Assembly: GCF_021117295.1 (NCBI RefSeq)
Contig: NZ_CP088247.1
Coordinates: 4,665,001-4,729,000, forward strand
DNA from: Methylorubrum sp. B1-46
Lineage (GTDB): Bacteria; Pseudomonadota; Alphaproteobacteria; Rhizobiales; Beijerinckiaceae
DNA length: 64,000 bases
Direction of reading: 5' to 3'
Of the stretch, positions 42,495 through 51,239 are shown one piece after another; the first letter of the stretch is position 1; the number at the start of each line of letters is the position of its first letter. The position numbers and the translations under genes were made by a program. The notes beneath the pieces are model-generated. The model was not told the DNA's origin. It searched no databases and saw only the letters and a program-made list of their open reading frames with translations.

Positions 42495-43619
42495 ATGATG
42501 CGCGCCGCGTCCCCCCGAGCCGTCGATCCCGACGCCCTGCTGCCGCCGGGCGATGCCGCCCTGCGCGCGGCGGTGCTGGGCTGGCGTGACGCGCTGGTGC
42601 GGGAGCGGCGGATGGCCGCCAACACCGTCGAGGCCTACGAGCGCGACCTGCGCCAGTTCCTCGACCACCGCGCCGCCCGCGCCGGCACGCCGACCCTTGC
42701 CGGCCTGATCGCCCTCAAGCCCCGCGACCTGCGCGCCTTCATGGCCGCGCGCCGCGCCGAGGGCGTCGGCGGACGCTCCCTGATGCGGATGCTGGCGGGC
42801 CTGCGCTCCTTCGCCCGCTTCCTCGAACGCGAGGGGCACGGCAGCGTGGCGGCGCTCGGCGCGGTGCGCTCGCCCAAGGTCGAGCGGCGGCTGCCGCGAC
42901 CGCTTCCCGTCTCCGCCGCCCTGGCGATGACCGCGCCCGAGACCCGCCCCGACGACGCCCGCGCGCCGTGGGTGCTCGCCCGCGACGCGGCGGTGATCGC
43001 CATGCTCTACGGTTCGGGCCTGCGCATCTCCGAGGCGCTGGGGCTTTCCGCCCGCGACGCGCCGGTGCCGGGCATCGATGAGGTTCGGGTGACAGGCAAG
43101 GGCGGCAAGGTTCGCGCCGTGCCGGTGCTGCCGGCGGTGTCCGAGGCGGTGGCGGCCTATCTCGCGCTCTGCCCCCATTCCCTCGATCCGGAAGGCCCCC
43201 TCTTCGTCGGCGTGAAGGGTGGCCCGCTCTCGCCGCGGGTGGTGCAGTACGCCGTGGCGGCACTCCGCGGCGCGCTCGGGCTGCCCGAGAGCGCGACCCC
43301 CCACGCCCTGCGCCACTCCTTCGCGACGCACCTGCTCGCCCGGCAGGGGGAGCTGCGGGCAATCCAGGAATTGCTCGGCCACGCCTCGCTCTCGACCACG
43401 CAGATCTACACCAAGGTCGATGCCGCCCGCCTGATGAGCGCCTTCGAGGACGCTCATCCCCGCGCTCGCCGGCTGCCGCCGCGGCCCGAAGTGGGTCCGG
43501 CGTCGACGACATCCATTGACGCGGAGCAAGGCTCGGGCGCCGATGCCGGCTATGCTGCCCGGCCAAGCGGCCTGCGAGAACCGAACAAACATCACGGAGC
43601 GGAGCGCAGAAATGCGTGA
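42495..43619 (+). CDS. xerC: Tyrosine recombinase XerC
   Basis: This is a protein of about 374 residues read from ATG 42495 (MMRAASPRAVDPDALLPPGD); ATG 42498 is next. It has the N-terminal SAM-like domain (ERRMAANTVEAYERDLRQFL) and a catalytic domain with LYGSGLRISEALGLSARD, HALRHSFATHLLARQGELRA and LGHASLSTTQIYTKVDAARL: the Arg, HxxR, His and Tyr set is complete. YTKVDAARLMSAFEDAHPRA is typical of XerC/D. It resolves chromosome dimers at dif. The tail beyond PRARR (about 50 residues) is longer than usual and looks disordered. XerC over XerD is a judgement from the N-terminal half. Confidence 0.88.
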   Translation: MMRAASPRAVDPDALLPPGDAALRAAVLGWRDALVRERRMAANTVEAYERDLRQFLDHRAARAGTPTLAGLIALKPRDLRAFMAARRAEGVGGRSLMRMLAGLRSFARFLEREGHGSVAALGAVRSPKVERRLPRPLPVSAALAMTAPETRPDDARAPWVLARDAAVIAMLYGSGLRISEALGLSARDAPVPGIDEVRVTGKGGKVRAVPVLPAVSEAVAAYLALCPHSLDPEGPLFVGVKGGPLSPRVVQYAVAALRGALGLPESATPHALRHSFATHLLARQGELRAIQELLGHASLSTTQIYTKVDAARLMSAFEDAHPRARRLPPRPEVGPASTTSIDAEQGSGADAGYAARPSGLREPNKHHGAERRNA

Positions 43620-43718
43620 CTGTGCCCCGTTTACCTTGGTCTTGCCGCGATTGAGTGGCGGATTGTCATCAACCGGGCGGCGCGGCGCCGCCGAGTTAGA
43701 AGCTTCAGGGAGTGTCCG

Positions 43719-43853
43719 ATGCGCGTGAGCGGAATCTGTCTCGCAATCCTGCCCGTCGTCGCCGTCCTTGCCGTGACCGCGACGGTCAAGACGCTCCTCC
43801 TGCCCGTCACCGCCGTGCGGCTGCTCGCCCGCGGTCGCGCCGCGCGGGCCTGA
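43719..43853 (+). CDS. Possible 44-residue single-span membrane protein
   Basis: ATG 43719 to TGA 43851-43853, preceded by AGGGAG 6-7 bp upstream. The translation, MRVSGICLAILPVVAVLAVT then ATVKTLLLPVTAVRLLARGR, has one or two hydrophobic stretches and a basic C-terminus. The size, ribosome binding site and composition fit a real small membrane protein, but I have no homologue in mind. A degenerate tandem repeat begins just after it. Confidence 0.45.
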   Translation: MRVSGICLAILPVVAVLAVTATVKTLLLPVTAVRLLARGRAARA

Positions 43854-43868
43854 CCGGCCCCGGACGCG

Positions 43869-43950
43869 TCCGGTCAAGACACTTCGGCCAAGACACCTCG
43901 CCCAGGACACGTCTGGCCACGATACGTCCGGCAAGCGGCTCTGGACACCT
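43869..43950. repeat. Degenerate tandem repeat of about 14-15 bp
   Basis: Successive units read roughly CGGTCAAGACACTT, CGGCCAAGACACCT, CGCCCAGGACACGT, CTGGCCACGATACGT, CCGGCAAGCGGCT, CTGGACACCT. The similarity decays along the array. It fills the gap between the small membrane-protein frame and the convergent phosphatase gene. No function is apparent. Confidence 0.6.
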
Positions 43951-43993
43951 GCCCGCGCGGCAGCTTTTCCCTGTCCGCGCCTGTCTCGAAGGC

Positions 43994-44590
43994 TCACGCC
44001 CAGCGCCAGCCCTTGGGCTCGATGACGAGAATGCTGCCCTGGCGGATGCCGAGCCGCGGGGCGGCGTAGATGTCGAGATGGCCGAGGATGACCAGCAGCA
44101 CCCGGGCGACGCCGCCATGGGCGACCATCACGGTCGGGCGGCGTAATTCGGTCACCACCTCCTCCACCCGCGCCTCGACCATGGCATAGCTCTCCGCGCC
44201 CTCCCCACGCGGCTGGTAGCCCCAGCGGTCGCGGTCGCGCGCGGCGGCGCCCGAGGGATCGCGGCGCCGGATCTCGGCCCAGGTCTGGCCCTCCCAGGCA
44301 CCGAACCCGATCTCCTTCAGCCGTCCGTCGGCACGGTATCCGGCGGAGGGCAGGCCGATGCCGGTACGCAGGATCTCCATCGTCTTCCGGGCACGGGTGA
44401 GCGGGCTCGCCACGTAATCGGCCGTCGGCAGTTCGGCCCCGGCGATGCGGCGCAGGCGCTCGGCCGCCTCCGCCGCGTGGGCGAGCCCGCTGGCGTTGAG
44501 ATCGGTGTCGCGGTGGCCCTGAAGCCGGCCTTCCGCGTTCCAGTCGGTCTGGCCGTGGCGCACGAACCAGATCGTCGGCACCCCGCTCAT
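43994..44590 (-). CDS. Histidine phosphatase family protein
   Basis: This 198-residue protein starts MSGVPTIWFVRHGQTDWNAE (44590). RHGQTDWN is the catalytic RHG motif, SPLTRARKTMEI holds the second Arg, the region GRLKEIGFGAWEGQTWAEI supplies the acid, and VMVAHGGVARVLLVILGH the second His. The layout is that of phosphoglycerate-mutase-like phosphatases (GpmB/CobC type). The substrate is not predictable; probably a small phosphorylated metabolite. A long upstream open frame on the same strand is rejected because the phosphatase motif begins here. Confidence 0.9.
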   Translation of the reverse strand: MSGVPTIWFVRHGQTDWNAEGRLQGHRDTDLNASGLAHAAEAAERLRRIAGAELPTADYVASPLTRARKTMEILRTGIGLPSAGYRADGRLKEIGFGAWEGQTWAEIRRRDPSGAAARDRDRWGYQPRGEGAESYAMVEARVEEVVTELRRPTVMVAHGGVARVLLVILGHLDIYAAPRLGIRQGSILVIEPKGWRWA

Positions 44591-44749
44591 GCCGCCGCTC
44601 CGACGCGGCCGGCCCATCCCCGCGCGGACCCCGATGCGCCGGATCGGGAACGGCGTAGGCGGCGCATCTGTTGGGGCTCCAAGCTTTTCCCTTCCTGCGG
44701 GCCCGCATCGGTGGCCTCGCGAATGGCTCGTGAGCGGATAATCTTCGGT

Positions 44750-45748
44750 ATGGCGCGCAAGAACGGCAAGGACGGTAGAGGCTCCTCCGGTGACAATGCG
44801 GCCGACAAGGCCGTGGAAACAAGGTCGCAGGCGGGCTGGCGCGACCACCCGCCCTCCTTCGCCGGCTGGGCCCGGGCCGCGATCGCGGGCAGCGGCACGG
44901 CGCCGAGCCTGTCGCCGCATCTCCACCCGGTGCTGCCGCCGGCCGCGCCCGGCATCGTCACGGTCGAGCCCGGCCGGAGCGTCGATCTCGCCGCGATCGA
45001 TCCCAGCGCCACCGGCGGCCTCGACAAGGCCGAGGCCAAGGCCGCGCTGGAAACGCAGCGCGCACGGATCAAGCTCCTTCAGGAAAAGCTCTACGCCGAG
45101 CGCCGCCGCTCCCTGCTCGTGGTGTTCCAGGCGATCGACACCGGCGGCAAGGACGGCACCATCCGCCACGTGCTGGAGGGGGTGAACCCGCAAGGCTGCC
45201 GGGTCTGGTCGTTCAAGGTGCCGAACGCGGAGGAACTCGATCAGGACTTCCTCTGGCGCTACCACCTGCGCACGCCCGGCCGCGGCCTGATCGGCGTGTT
45301 CAACCGCAGCCATTACGAGGACGTGCTGGTGGTGCGGGTGAAGGGACTTGTGCCGGAGGAGACGTGGCGCGAGCGCTATGGGCTCATCAACGATTTCGAG
45401 CGGCTGCTGACGCTCTCAGGGACCGTGATCCTCAAGTTCTTCCTCCACATCTCCAAGGACGAGCAGAAGGAGCGCCTGGAAGCGCGCCTCGCCGACCCGG
45501 AGAAGCATTGGAAGTTCGACCCCGCCGACCTCGTGGAGCGCAAGAGCTGGGACGCCTACCAGACCGCCTTCAACGACGCGCTCGCCCGCTGCTCGACGCC
45601 CTACGCCCCCTGGCACGTGGTGCCGGCCAACCGCAAATGGGCCCGCAACGTCATGGTCGCCCAGACCATCGCCGACACGCTGGAGGCGATGGATCCGCGC
45701 TTTCCCGAGCCGCGCGCGGGGTTGGAGGGCATCAAGGTACCGGATTGA
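44750..45748 (+). CDS. ppk2: Polyphosphate kinase 2 family protein
   Basis: This is a protein of about 332 residues read from ATG 44750 (MARKNGKDGRGSSGDNAADK); ATG 44723 is an alternative, and neither has a strong ribosome binding site. The PPK2 core is clear: VVFQAIDTGGKDGTIRHVLE (Walker A-like GGKDG), RTPGRGLIGVFNRSHYEDVL (Walker B/lid), KFFLHISKDEQKERLEARLA and WKFDPADLVERKSWDAYQTA. Members use polyphosphate to phosphorylate nucleoside mono- or diphosphates. The class I/II/III preference is not decided by eye. It is divergent from the histidine phosphatase gene. Confidence 0.93.
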   Translation: MARKNGKDGRGSSGDNAADKAVETRSQAGWRDHPPSFAGWARAAIAGSGTAPSLSPHLHPVLPPAAPGIVTVEPGRSVDLAAIDPSATGGLDKAEAKAALETQRARIKLLQEKLYAERRRSLLVVFQAIDTGGKDGTIRHVLEGVNPQGCRVWSFKVPNAEELDQDFLWRYHLRTPGRGLIGVFNRSHYEDVLVVRVKGLVPEETWRERYGLINDFERLLTLSGTVILKFFLHISKDEQKERLEARLADPEKHWKFDPADLVERKSWDAYQTAFNDALARCSTPYAPWHVVPANRKWARNVMVAQTIADTLEAMDPRFPEPRAGLEGIKVPD

Positions 45749-45834
45749 ATTCGAGCGTCCTCACGGGAACGCCTTCCAGAATCGTTCTGGAGGCCGTTTA
45801 GATCGACGCCCACCCAGGCTTGAGGGAAGCGCCG

Positions 45835-46986
45835 ATGCCGACGGTTCGCGAGATCGAGGCGGCCGGCTACCGCTCGCTGAGGAGTATCCGCTTTCCGGTC
45901 GGACCGCTCACGGTCTTCGTCGGCGGCAACGGCACCGGCAAGACCAACCTCTACCGCGTGCTCTCCCTGCTCCAGGCGGCCGCCGCCGGCACGCTGACGC
46001 GGGCGCTTGCGGCCGAGGGGGGCATGGAATCCGTGCTCTGGGCCGGCGCCCGCCGCAGGGGCGAACCGGTACGGGTGCGGCTGTCCGCCGAGCTGTCCGA
46101 CGATGCGACCGGCCACACCTTCACCTACGCGGTCGAGGTCGGCCTCGTGCCGCAGGTGGGCGGCGCGACCTACGGGGCGGCCTTCGCCCTGGAACCGCAG
46201 GTGAAGACCGAGCGGCTCGTCGTGCAGGCCGGGACGCGGCCGGTCACGGTGCTCGACCGCGACGGGCCGGCTGGCTTCGTGCGCGACGAGGAGGGCCGCA
46301 AGCGCCCGTTCGGCACCGATCTGCTGCCGACCGAGACGGCGCTCGCCGCGTTGCAGGACGCGGTGCGCTTTCCTGAATTGCAGATCGTGCGGCAGGCGCT
46401 CGGCGCGTGGCGCTTCTACCACGACGTGCGCACCGATGCCGCCTCGCCGCTGCGCCGCCCCTGCCTCGCGGTGACGACGCCGATGCTGGCCTCCGACGGT
46501 GCCGACCTCGCTGCCGTCTTCGCGACGCTAGCCCATATCCGTGGCGACACGGGCGACCTCGACGCGGCTTTCGCCGACGCCTTTCCCGGCGCCCGCCTCG
46601 TAGTCCCGCCACCGGATCGCGAGGCGCGCTTCGGCGTGATCTTCTCCGAATATCCGAAGCGGATCTTCGATCCGTCCGAACTCTCCGACGGGACGCTGCG
46701 CTACCTCGCGCTCGCGGGCGCGCTGCTCGCCTACCGGCTGCCGCCCTTCCTCGCGCTCAACGAGCCCGAGGTCAGCCTGCATCCCGACCTGATGGAGCCG
46801 CTGGCGCGGATGATCGTGGACGCCTCGAAGCGCAGCCAGGTCTGGCTCGTGACCCATTCCGAGCGGCTCGCCGCGGCGGTCGCCGAGACCGGTGGCGTGA
46901 GCCCCCGCCTCGTGCTCAAGCGTGAGGGGGCGACGGCGATCGACGGCCTGCGGCGCTCTGGCGGGTTTTCCGACGAGGATTTGTGA
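45835..46986 (+). CDS. AAA family ATPase (AAA_21/RecF-like), role unknown
   Basis: This 383-residue protein starts at ATG 45835 (MPTVREIEAAGYRSLRSIRF). It has Walker A GGNGTGKTNLYRVLSLLQAA, an ABC-type signature LSDGTLRYLALAGALL, Walker B/catalytic FLALNEPEVSLHPDLMEP and the H-loop QVWLVTHSERL. That is the plan of SMC/RecF/OLD-type ATPases with a short insert instead of a long coiled coil. Some relatives sit in phage-defence operons, but here no nuclease or toxin partner is adjacent, only a MOSC gene 3 bp downstream. DNA-related action is inferred. Confidence 0.88.
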   Translation: MPTVREIEAAGYRSLRSIRFPVGPLTVFVGGNGTGKTNLYRVLSLLQAAAAGTLTRALAAEGGMESVLWAGARRRGEPVRVRLSAELSDDATGHTFTYAVEVGLVPQVGGATYGAAFALEPQVKTERLVVQAGTRPVTVLDRDGPAGFVRDEEGRKRPFGTDLLPTETALAALQDAVRFPELQIVRQALGAWRFYHDVRTDAASPLRRPCLAVTTPMLASDGADLAAVFATLAHIRGDTGDLDAAFADAFPGARLVVPPPDREARFGVIFSEYPKRIFDPSELSDGTLRYLALAGALLAYRLPPFLALNEPEVSLHPDLMEPLARMIVDASKRSQVWLVTHSERLAAAVAETGGVSPRLVLKREGATAIDGLRRSGGFSDEDL

Positions 46987-46989
46987 GCG

Positions 46990-47679
46990 ATGCGGATCGT
47001 GATCGGGGCCGTTCTGACCGGGCGCGTCGCGCCGCTCGGGGATGGGAGTGCGACGAGCGCCATCGCCAAGACCTCCGTGGAAGGACCCGTCGCGGTGGGG
47101 CCGCTCGGTCTCTCAGGCGACGCGCAGGCCGACCGCCGCTTCCATGGCGGCCCGGAAAAGGCCGTTCACCACTACGCCCTCGACCACGCCGCCGCCTGGC
47201 GAGCGGAGCTGCCGGGCCTGCCCGACCTGCTGGAGCGGCCCGGTGCCTTCGGTGAAAATATTTCGACCCATAGCCTCACCGAGCATGATGTCTGCGTCGG
47301 CGACTTGTGGCGCGCGGGCAGCGCCCTGCTCCAAGTCTCTCAGGCGCGCCAGCCCTGCTTCAAGCTGAACCTGCGCTTTGGCGTGTCGGACATGGCGCGC
47401 AGGGTGCAGGCGAGCGGGCGCACCGGCTGGTACTATCGCGTGATCGAGGAAGGGTTCGTGGCGGCCGGCGATGCGCTGGACCTGGTCGAGCGCCCGCACC
47501 CGGATTGGCCGCTGTCGCGGCTCCTGCACCACTTCTACGTCGATCGCCTCGATGCGGCGGCCCTGCGGGAGATCGCCGGCCTCGCGGCGCTCACCGAATC
47601 CTGGCGTTCGCTCGCCGCCCGCAGGCTCGCGAGCGGCGCGGTGGAGGATTGGCGCCGCAGGCTCGGGGAAGAGGGCTGA
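46990..47679 (+). CDS. MOSC domain protein (YiiM-like)
   Basis: This 229-residue protein starts just 3 bp after the ATPase stop, so the two are probably co-translated. The MOSC pattern is clear: GLSGDAQADRRFHGGPEKAV (with HYALDHAAAW), RPGAFGENISTHSLTEHDVC and the sulfur-carrying Cys in LQVSQARQPCFKLNLRFG. A C-terminal helical extension (YVDRLDAAALREIAGLAAL) follows. YiiM-type MOSC proteins detoxify N-hydroxylated compounds with molybdenum cofactor. The pairing with an AAA ATPase is unusual. Confidence 0.9.
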   Translation: MRIVIGAVLTGRVAPLGDGSATSAIAKTSVEGPVAVGPLGLSGDAQADRRFHGGPEKAVHHYALDHAAAWRAELPGLPDLLERPGAFGENISTHSLTEHDVCVGDLWRAGSALLQVSQARQPCFKLNLRFGVSDMARRVQASGRTGWYYRVIEEGFVAAGDALDLVERPHPDWPLSRLLHHFYVDRLDAAALREIAGLAALTESWRSLAARRLASGAVEDWRRRLGEEG

Positions 47680-47682
47680 GCC

Positions 47683-48510
47683 TCAGTCCCGCTCGCGGGT
47701 GATGTCCGGCGCGTCGGGGTTCTTCATGCCGACGACGTGGTAGCCGGCATCGACGTGGAGGATCTCGCCGGTCATGCCGCGGGACATGTCGGAGAACAGG
47801 TAGGCCGCCGTCTCGCCGACCTCCTCGATGGTCACGGTCCGGCGCATCGGCGCGTTGTACTCGTTCCACTTGAGGATGTAGCGGAAGTCGCCGATGCCCG
47901 ACGCCGCCAGCGTCTTGATCGGCCCGGCCGAGATCGCGTTGACGCGGATCTGCTTCGGGCCGAGATCCGCGGCGAGGTAGCGTACGGAGGCCTCCAGCGC
48001 GGCCTTGGCGACGCCCATCACGTTGTAGTGAGGCATCCACTTCTCGGCGCCGTAATAGGTCAGGGTCAGCATCGAGCCGCCCTCGCGCATGATCTTCTCC
48101 GCCCGCTGCGCCACCGCGGTGAACGAGTAGCAGGAGATCAGCAGCGACTTGGTGAAGTTCGCCTCCGAGGTCTCGAGGTAGCGCCCCGTTAGCTCGTCCT
48201 TGTCGGAGAAGGCGATGCAGTGGACGACGAAATCGATCCCTTCCGGGAACACCTCGGCGGTCGCCGCGAAGGCGGAGTCGATCGAGGCCGGGTCGGTGAC
48301 GTCGCAATGGCCGACCACGTGTGCGTTCAGTTCGCGCGCTAGCGGCTCGACGCGCTTCTTCAGCGCCTCGCCCTGGTAGGTGAAGGCCAGTTCCGCCCCG
48401 TGCGCGGCGGCGCTTCGGGCGATGCCCCAGGCGATCGAGCGGTTGTTGGCCACTCCCAGCACCAGCCCGCGCTTGCCCGCGAGCAGCCCGCCCGGCTTCT
48501 GTTCCGACAT
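47683..48510 (-). CDS. fabI: Enoyl-ACP reductase (NADH) FabI
   Basis: This 275-residue protein starts MSEQKPGGLLAGKRGLVLGV after GAAGGTGACG. The altered Rossmann motif GVANNRSIAWGIARSAAAHG, the NAD-contact LTYYGAEKWMPHYNVMGVAK (catalytic Tyr and Lys in Y-x6-K) and INAISAGPIKTLAASGIGDF identify FabI. It reduces the trans-2-enoyl-ACP in the last step of each fatty-acid elongation round and is the target of triclosan. It converges with the MOSC gene. Confidence 0.96.
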   Translation of the reverse strand: MSEQKPGGLLAGKRGLVLGVANNRSIAWGIARSAAAHGAELAFTYQGEALKKRVEPLARELNAHVVGHCDVTDPASIDSAFAATAEVFPEGIDFVVHCIAFSDKDELTGRYLETSEANFTKSLLISCYSFTAVAQRAEKIMREGGSMLTLTYYGAEKWMPHYNVMGVAKAALEASVRYLAADLGPKQIRVNAISAGPIKTLAASGIGDFRYILKWNEYNAPMRRTVTIEEVGETAAYLFSDMSRGMTGEILHVDAGYHVVGMKNPDAPDITRERD

Positions 48511-48837
48511 GCGTCACCTTCGCTTCGGCCGCGCGGGCGTCTCTCACGGGACGGCCCTGCGCCGGGGGCTTCCTTAGCGGAGGGTGGCCGGAGGGGGAAG
48601 CCTGAAGGCGCTCGCGATCGCCTCGGGGCGATCAGGGTTTTCTTGTTTCGGCCTCCGGCGCCGGCGGCGACCTCTGCGGGCATCCTCGGCGCCTTGGGCT
48701 TTCGCTCCGCTCGACGCCTCGGCAAAAAGCCGAGGCCGCTCCGCAGGCGCTCTTCGAGCCTGCCATACGGCACACTGGCTCTCACGCGGCTTCTCGGCTC
48801 TCACCCGTTCGGCGAGCCGCGAGGCTTGCCCGAGCTG
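48511..48837. other. Intergenic region with one short perfect hairpin
   Basis: No convincing gene is seen in these 327 bases between the fabI start and the end of the DnaJ-type gene. Positions 48717-48735 read CCTCGGC-AAAAA-GCCGAGG, a perfect 7-bp stem with an A5 loop. An Arg-rich minus-strand frame across the region looks like a by-product of GC-rich sequence. The region must contain the fabI promoter. Confidence 0.5.
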
Positions 48838-49776
48838 TTACGCCGTCCCGGCCTTCGCCTCGCGGCGGCGGCGGGCATAGTCAGTGAGTGCCGCGTCGTC
48901 GCCGGCCGGCAGGGCGATGGCGGTTGTGGCGAAGAGGTCGCCGCGGCTGCCGTCCTTCTTCGGCAGGCCCTTGCCGCGCAGGCGGAAGGTGCGGCCGGAA
49001 CTCGTCATCGCCGGCACCTTCATCTCGACCGCGCCGGTCAGTGTCGGCACCCGCAGGGAGCCACCGAGCACCGCGTCCTCCAGCGGCAGATCGACGGTGG
49101 CGCGCAGATCCGCGCCCTCCACCTTGAACACCGGATGGGGCAGGACGCGGATGGTCAGCAGCGCGTCGCCCGGCTCGCCGCGGGGGCCGCCCGCGCCGCC
49201 CAGGCCGCGCAGGCGGATGGTCTGGCCGTCAACGACGCCCTTGGGGATCATCACGTCGACGTCGCGCCCGCCGGGCAGGCCGATGCGCATCTTCTCCTCG
49301 CCCGCGATCTGTTCGAGCGTGACGCTGAGTTCGGCCGCGACATCCTCCCCGCGGGTCGGCCCGCCGCGGGAGAACCCGCCGGCCCCCGCACCGCCGGCGC
49401 GGAAGGCCTCGCCGAAGATGTGGCTGATGAAGTCCTCGCCGACCCCGCCGGGCCCGGCCCCGGCGCCACCGCCGCGCCTCTGCGTGAAGCCCTCGAAGTC
49501 GAAGCCGCCGCGCCCGCCGCCGAAGCCGGAAAAGCCCTCGAAGCCGGTCGCCCGCGGCTTGCCCTCGGCGTCGATCTCGCCGCGGTCGAACTGCGCGCGC
49601 TTCTCCTTGTCGCCGAGGATCTCGTAGGCCGTGTTCGCCTCCGCGAAGCGCTCGGCGGCCTTCGGATCCTTGTTGCTGTCGGGGTGGTACGCCTTGGCGA
49701 GCTTGCGGAAGGCCTTCTTGATCTCGGCCTCACCCGCGCCCTTGGGCACACCCAGAACGTCGTAGGGGTTTCGCAT
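48838..49776 (-). CDS. DnaJ-type co-chaperone (CbpA-like, no zinc finger)
   Basis: This 312-residue protein starts [20 protein letters not shown]. The J domain (residues about 3-70) has the catalytic HPD in [21 protein letters not shown] Gly-rich linker follows ([26 protein letters not shown]). The two C-terminal client-binding domains show [20 protein letters not shown] and [20 protein letters not shown]. There is no CxxCxGxG zinc finger, so this is a type II/CbpA-like protein that stimulates DnaK. In my recollection it neighbours pdxH and fabI in other Hyphomicrobiales. Confidence 0.93.
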   Translation of the reverse strand: MRNPYDVLGVPKGAGEAEIKKAFRKLAKAYHPDSNKDPKAAERFAEANTAYEILGDKEKRAQFDRGEIDAEGKPRATGFEGFSGFGGGRGGFDFEGFTQRRGGGAGAGPGGVGEDFISHIFGEAFRAGGAGAGGFSRGGPTRGEDVAAELSVTLEQIAGEEKMRIGLPGGRDVDVMIPKGVVDGQTIRLRGLGGAGGPRGEPGDALLTIRVLPHPVFKVEGADLRATVDLPLEDAVLGGSLRVPTLTGAVEMKVPAMTSSGRTFRLRGKGLPKKDGSRGDLFATTAIALPAGDDAALTDYARRRREAKAGTA

Positions 49777-49928
49777 CGGGATTCTTTTGTGGGGGTCGCA
49801 ACCGTGCAGGGATACGGCCTCTGCCGCTTGGCTTCAACGTGGGAAGCTCGTTGCGGTTCTGCAACACCCGCGAGGATCGTCATCACCGCTCCGCGGCCGG
49901 TTTCTTGCCTAGCCTCGCCGGGACAGCC

Positions 49929-50501
49929 TCAGGACTTCGCGTTGACGGAGGCGCGCAGCCGCTTCAACTCCCACTCGCCGCCGGAGGGCTTGCAGCCCGT
50001 GCCGCGCACGAAGCGGCTGTTGGCGCCGCCGACGACGGTGGCGAGGAAGTCGCGGCAGATCTCGTCGCCGGCGACGTAGGGCAGGCCGGTGGGGTTGATC
50101 GCGCCGCGCATGGCGGTCTCCGGATTCTCCCACTTCACCGGGCGCCCGTTGCCCTGCGGATCGAGGGCGACGGAGAGCGCGGCGTGGGCCCGGCGCCAAT
50201 CCTCGCCGTCGAGGTCGCGTCCGAAGCTCGCGGGCCGCTTCGGGATGCTGCCCGTCACGAGCGGTTCGGGGGCGGCCGGCGGTTCCTCCGCCTTGAACGA
50301 CAGGATCGGCCCGCTGCAGCCGCCGCAGGAGATCACGAGGCCGAGCGCCAGAAGGCCCGCGAGCCGGGCCGGGCCGCCATGCCGGGGCGCGGGCTCGCGC
50401 GCCGGACCGGACGTCCCTTCGCACGCCACTTCGCACGTCCCTTGGGACACCCCTTCGGCGGAGCGCGCACGAGCGAGGGCTTTACACGGACGCAGACGCA
50501 T
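49929..50501 (-). CDS. RT0821/Lpp0805 family surface lipoprotein
   Basis: This is a 190-residue frame from ATG 50501. A basic, probably spurious or very long N-terminus leads to GLLALGLVISCGGCSGPILS, a lipobox-like end with two candidate lipid cysteines. The mature domain shows HAALSVALDPQGNGRPVKWE, NPETAMRGAINPTGLPYVAG and CRDFLATVVGGANSRFVRG, which is the 17-kDa/RT0821-type surface antigen pattern. Residues about 15-30 are coded by a 12-bp imperfect tandem repeat (50411-50458), so the true start may lie within or after it. It sits between the DnaJ-type gene and pdxH. Confidence 0.82.
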   Translation of the reverse strand: MRLRPCKALARARSAEGVSQGTCEVACEGTSGPAREPAPRHGGPARLAGLLALGLVISCGGCSGPILSFKAEEPPAAPEPLVTGSIPKRPASFGRDLDGEDWRRAHAALSVALDPQGNGRPVKWENPETAMRGAINPTGLPYVAGDEICRDFLATVVGGANSRFVRGTGCKPSGGEWELKRLRASVNAKS

Positions 50502-50588
50502 TACACCTGAACTCGAGACAGAAACGGGGTCCGACGGGTGTGCTGCCCGACGTCGGTGCCCCCCGACCCGGCTGCCACAGGGACGAAA

Positions 50589-51233
50589 ATGGCCATCGAT
50601 CGGTTAAGAGAGGGTGATACCGGCGGAGATCCGGTCCACCCACAGGATTTCACGTTATCGTCAGACCCCTGGGCGCTGTTTTCCGCCTGGATGGCCGAGG
50701 CGGAAGCCGCGGAGCCCGTCGACGCCAACGCCATGGCGCTCGCCACCGCCGGCCCCGACGGCCTGCCCGACGTGCGGGTGGTGCTCCTGAAGGGCTACGA
50801 TCCGCGCGGGCTCGTCTTCTACACCAACGCCGAATCGGCCAAGGGCGAGCAATTGCTGGCCAACCCACAGGCGGCGACGGTGCTGTACTGGAAGTCCCTG
50901 GGCCGGCAGATCCGCGCCCGCGGCCCCGTCTCCCGCGTGACGATCGAGGAGGCCGACGCCTATTTCGAGAGCCGCCACCGCGACAGCCGCATCGGCGCCG
51001 TCGCCAGCCGTCAGTCGCGCCCGCTCCTCGACCGCCCGACCCTGATGGCCGAGGTCGCCGCCCTGTCCGAGAAGTACGAGAACGGCCCGGTGCCGCGCCC
51101 CGAGCACTGGCTCGGCTTCCGGATCGCCCCGGTGCAACTGGAGTTCTGGCAGAACGGTGCCTACCGCCTGCACGACCGCGTCCGCTTCACCCGCGAGGGC
51201 GACGGCTGGGCCCGCGCGCGGCTCTATCCCTGA
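50589..51233 (+). CDS. pdxH: Pyridoxamine/pyridoxine 5'-phosphate oxidase
   Basis: This 214-residue protein, the family's usual length, starts at ATG 50589 (MAIDRLREGDTGGDPVHPQD). Key pieces are DVRVVLLKGYDPRGLVFYTN (FMN site), YWKSLGRQIRARGPVSRVTI, SRHRDSRIGAVASRQSRPL, and the PLP-contact C-terminus EFWQNGAYRLHDRVRF ending RLYP. It oxidises PNP and PMP to pyridoxal phosphate using FMN and oxygen. It feeds PLP enzymes such as MetC in this window. The gene is divergent from the lipoprotein gene and followed by a hairpin. Confidence 0.96.
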   Translation: MAIDRLREGDTGGDPVHPQDFTLSSDPWALFSAWMAEAEAAEPVDANAMALATAGPDGLPDVRVVLLKGYDPRGLVFYTNAESAKGEQLLANPQAATVLYWKSLGRQIRARGPVSRVTIEEADAYFESRHRDSRIGAVASRQSRPLLDRPTLMAEVAALSEKYENGPVPRPEHWLGFRIAPVQLEFWQNGAYRLHDRVRFTREGDGWARARLYP

Positions 51234-51239
51234 AGTCGA

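Noticed and set aside
45835..46986. AAA ATPase as a phage-defence gene
   Set aside because: No nuclease, toxin, reverse transcriptase or other defence partner is adjacent, and the surroundings are housekeeping genes.
48574..48804. A 76-residue minus-strand frame upstream of the fabI region
   Set aside because: It is Arg/Pro/Ala-rich with no conserved segment and no convincing ribosome binding site.
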